Assembly (NCBI GenBank): GCA_016714025.1
Contig: JADJOB010000002.1
Coordinates: forward strand, 1,644,001 to 1,708,000
Source: Saprospiraceae bacterium
Lineage (GTDB): Bacteria; Bacteroidota; Bacteroidia; Chitinophagales; Saprospiraceae
Length of the DNA: 64,000 nt
Reading direction: 5' to 3'
Under the pieces are notes generated by a model. The model saw only the letters and a list, made by a program, of their open reading frames with translations. It was not told the origin of the DNA and did not search any database. Made by a program: the position numbers and the translations under genes. Shown piece after piece: positions 62,115-64,000 of the stretch. How positions within the stretch are numbered: the first letter of the stretch is position 1; the number at the start of each line of letters is the position of its first letter.

Positions 62115-62135
62115 GAGTACTAATTTCCAGTTTTG

Positions 62136-63320
62136 TTAATTGAAAATAATTTTATTTAAATAAATCTGTCGATCAGTTTGTAAGGTTAAAATGAACAATC
62201 CAATACCTGCTTCAGATTTTTTTATTAGAAGTTCGGAGACGTTGTTGTGAATGCCACTGCATTGTATTTTTCCTGAAGCATCCTGGAGTTTCCACAAATA
62301 ATTTCCATCATATTCAGGGATTGAAATTTGTATGATGTCTGAAGAAGGATTGGGAAATAAGCTGGCAGTTGGAATTAATTTTGAGTGTTCTGAATTTTTT
62401 ACAACTACACTGGATTTAAAAAATTCCCAAAACAATTTAGCTGCTTCTAATCTAAAATTCATCCCATTTGGATAAACATGGAACATATCATTGACCAATG
62501 TAAATCGATACAATTGTCCGGTATCTCCTGGATTACTTTCTTTAAAATCATAGCTGTGTGTAATGGCTGTTTCAAATTTTGTGAAATTTTGAGTTACACC
62601 TTGACAATCAATCATCCGTTGAAGTGCTCTGTTAAAATAGACTAACACCGAGTCATCTCCGAATGGAATTTCGGTAAAGGGGGGTCTTATCGATTTGTCA
62701 TCTCTTGTTCCCATCATAGCCCATACAGGAATGCGATGGATTGGTTTTGCAGAATCACCAGCTGGTAAAAAAGAACCGGATCCCGCGCAGGCAGCAAAAA
62801 CATCTCCGGCATCAATAGCTAGTTTATGAATCATTCCACTTCCATTTGAAAAACCTGAAGCAAATATCATTGCAGGATTGACTGGAAAGGTGTCTGCAAT
62901 TTTATTAGCCAACAGTTTTAAAAAATTGACATCACTGATGTAGTTCTGTGGTGGTCCCGAACATGGAAGATCCGTTACTTGTCCGTTTACCCATCTTAAA
63001 CCATGGGTTTCTACACTGTCATCCATATAACACCATCTCAATGAGTTAGGAAAAACCGTGATAAAATTTTCTTGTTCGCCTAATTCTTTCCAACCAGAAA
63101 TGTCATAAAAATATTCTCCATTCTGATTCGTGCCGTGCAACATAAAGACAATGGGATATCCACCAATCGGAGGAGGGCTGCTTGGTTTAACCACGATGCT
63201 TTCTCTGAGCCGGCCTTCAGAAATCAGGTTTATATCATAACGCGTTTGAGAGAATAAGCTTGCAAAGCAAGTCAAATAAACAACCCAACCGAGAATCAAT
63301 TTCATAAGATTTAGATTCAT
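62136..63320 (-). CDS. Secreted esterase of the PHB-depolymerase/LpqC type with T9SS tail (paralogue 2)
   Basis: This 394-residue protein has a signal peptide; the start is either the ATG at 63320 or that at 63305 (MKLILGWVVYLTCF). It shares the hydrolase layout with its neighbours: MLHGTNQ (60-66), GFSNGSGM (Ser158), acid in MGTRDDKS and His in MFHVYPNGMNF. The T9SS tail starts near 320 (SLFPNPSSDII). The first ATG overlaps the stop codon of the upstream paralogue by one base (TAATG), so translation is probably coupled. Confidence 0.88.
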   Translation of the reverse strand: MNLNLMKLILGWVVYLTCFASLFSQTRYDINLISEGRLRESIVVKPSSPPPIGGYPIVFMLHGTNQNGEYFYDISGWKELGEQENFITVFPNSLRWCYMDDSVETHGLRWVNGQVTDLPCSGPPQNYISDVNFLKLLANKIADTFPVNPAMIFASGFSNGSGMIHKLAIDAGDVFAACAGSGSFLPAGDSAKPIHRIPVWAMMGTRDDKSIRPPFTEIPFGDDSVLVYFNRALQRMIDCQGVTQNFTKFETAITHSYDFKESNPGDTGQLYRFTLVNDMFHVYPNGMNFRLEAAKLFWEFFKSSVVVKNSEHSKLIPTASLFPNPSSDIIQISIPEYDGNYLWKLQDASGKIQCSGIHNNVSELLIKKSEAGIGLFILTLQTDRQIYLNKIIFN

Positions 63321-64000
63321 TAGTTAAAAATAACTTTTTGACTTAAAGTAGCATTGTCAAGATGTGCACGAAACAAGAATAAGCCAGTTCCCAATTCCGA
63401 TTTTTTAATTTGTACGGACTCACCGTTTGCTTGATTCCCTTTTAATCGTAGATTACCCTGCGTGTCATATAGATTCCAATGATAATTTCCATGAAATTCA
63501 GGAATAGAAATTGTTACGAGATCATTGGAAGGATTTGGATATGCATAGATACCAATTGATCCCTGATGTTGATGCTCAGTCGCAACAGCTACCGAACGTT
63601 TAAAAAACTCCCAGAAAATTAATGGAGCACTCACTGGGTAATTTGCACCATTTGGATATTCATGAGTCATTCCTTTTAACAAAGTGAAAATATATGGTTT
63701 GGAAATTTCACCGGCCAGACTTTTTGTAAACTGATAGGTATGTGCGCTATCCTTTTCATTTTTAATAAATGCTGTATCCAGTCCCTGGCAAACCAAAGCC
63801 CGGTTGAGAGAACTTTTTAAATAACCTAAGATCGAATCACCTCCAAATGGCAATTCAGTAAATGGAGGTACAATAAAACGGTCATCGAGTGTACCCACCA
63901 TTAACCAAATGGGAATTCTATGAATTGGACGAGCAGAATCTCCAACGGTCAAATTTGCACTGGTTCCTGCAACTGCTGCAAATACATCTCCTGCATCTAT
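63320..64000 (-). CDS. Secreted esterase of the PHB-depolymerase/LpqC type with T9SS tail (paralogue 3, 5' part outside window)
   Basis: The frame is open to the window edge, leaving 226 codons. The first residues (IDAGDVFAAVAG) align directly after the nucleophile region of the paralogue at 62136, so the Ser motif lies just outside. The acid in VGTLDDRF, the His in THEYPNGANY and the T9SS tail (AYPNPSNDLV) are visible. It is the first of the three tandem esterase genes seen here; the promoter is beyond the window. Confidence 0.86.
   Translation of the reverse strand: MDAGDVFAAVAGTSANLTVGDSARPIHRIPIWLMVGTLDDRFIVPPFTELPFGGDSILGYLKSSLNRALVCQGLDTAFIKNEKDSAHTYQFTKSLAGEISKPYIFTLLKGMTHEYPNGANYPVSAPLIFWEFFKRSVAVATEHQHQGSIGIYAYPNPSNDLVTISIPEFHGNYHWNLYDTQGNLRLKGNQANGESVQIKKSELGTGLFLFRAHLDNATLSQKVIFN

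Noticed and set aside
63950..63952. TTG codon near the right edge as the start of the last esterase
   Set aside because: The frame continues to the window edge and aligns with internal paralogue sequence.

Overview
The window comes from an AT-rich Bacteroidota genome, most likely a Saprospiraceae-type (Saprospiria) bacterium. Three things point there: many proteins end in the type IX secretion system (T9SS) type A sorting domain; promoters repeatedly carry the Bacteroidota -7 element TAnnTTTG; and gene families such as M36 fungalysin, S46 dipeptidyl-peptidase, SprB repeats, DUF3667 and a YkuK-like protein fit that phylum. The assignment is inferred from gene content, since no rRNA or tRNA gene was seen. 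No CRISPR array, transposase or prophage gene was recognised.

Region 1 (1-29946) is a cluster of four head-to-tail paralogous giant secreted proteins: at least 2359, then 1770, 1475 and about 4155 residues. Each has a different N-terminal head (jelly-roll-like, C-type lectin-like, or HYR arrays) joined to a common cysteine-rich stalk, a carboxypeptidase-regulatory/dockerin-like segment, a cohesin-like domain and a T9SS tail. The 3' about 3.05 kb of the second and third genes is almost identical DNA, and about 1.9 kb of it recurs in the fourth. The fourth gene also holds 18 tandem 246-bp HYR units with higher-order periodicity. Each of the last three genes has its own -7 element, a leader that can fold at the start codon, and a hairpin terminator. 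The locus looks like a constant-tail/variable-head surface protein system kept similar by recombination. This is the most unusual content of the window.

Region 2 (30226-46737) mixes secreted enzymes and housekeeping genes: an M36 metalloprotease with two PA-like segments, a DUF4403 protein, acetyl-CoA synthetase (acs), a fatty acid hydroxylase/sterol desaturase, a small four-helix membrane protein, a lipoprotein plus outer-membrane barrel pair, a BNR/sortilin-like T9SS protein with SprB repeats, a DUF3667 protein, and a DPP11-type S46 peptidase.

Region 3 (46744-54397, minus strand) holds the probable transcription unit efp-accB-accC-ABC exporter-T9SS cargo protein (EF-P and the start of fatty acid synthesis), then an OmpA-family protein with thrombospondin type 3 repeats and a stand-alone asparaginase N-domain protein.

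Region 4 (54695-64000) has a T9SS cargo protein, a YkuK-like RNase H-fold protein, an exported DUF255/thioredoxin-like lipoprotein, an acylglycerophosphate acyltransferase, an overlapping msrA-msrB pair, and three tandem T9SS-exported esterases of the PHB-depolymerase/LpqC type, the last cut by the window edge. Short octamer and 14-mer tandem repeats lie between genes here.

Overall, eleven of thirty genes encode T9SS cargo, which suits a surface-active, polymer- and protein-degrading lifestyle.
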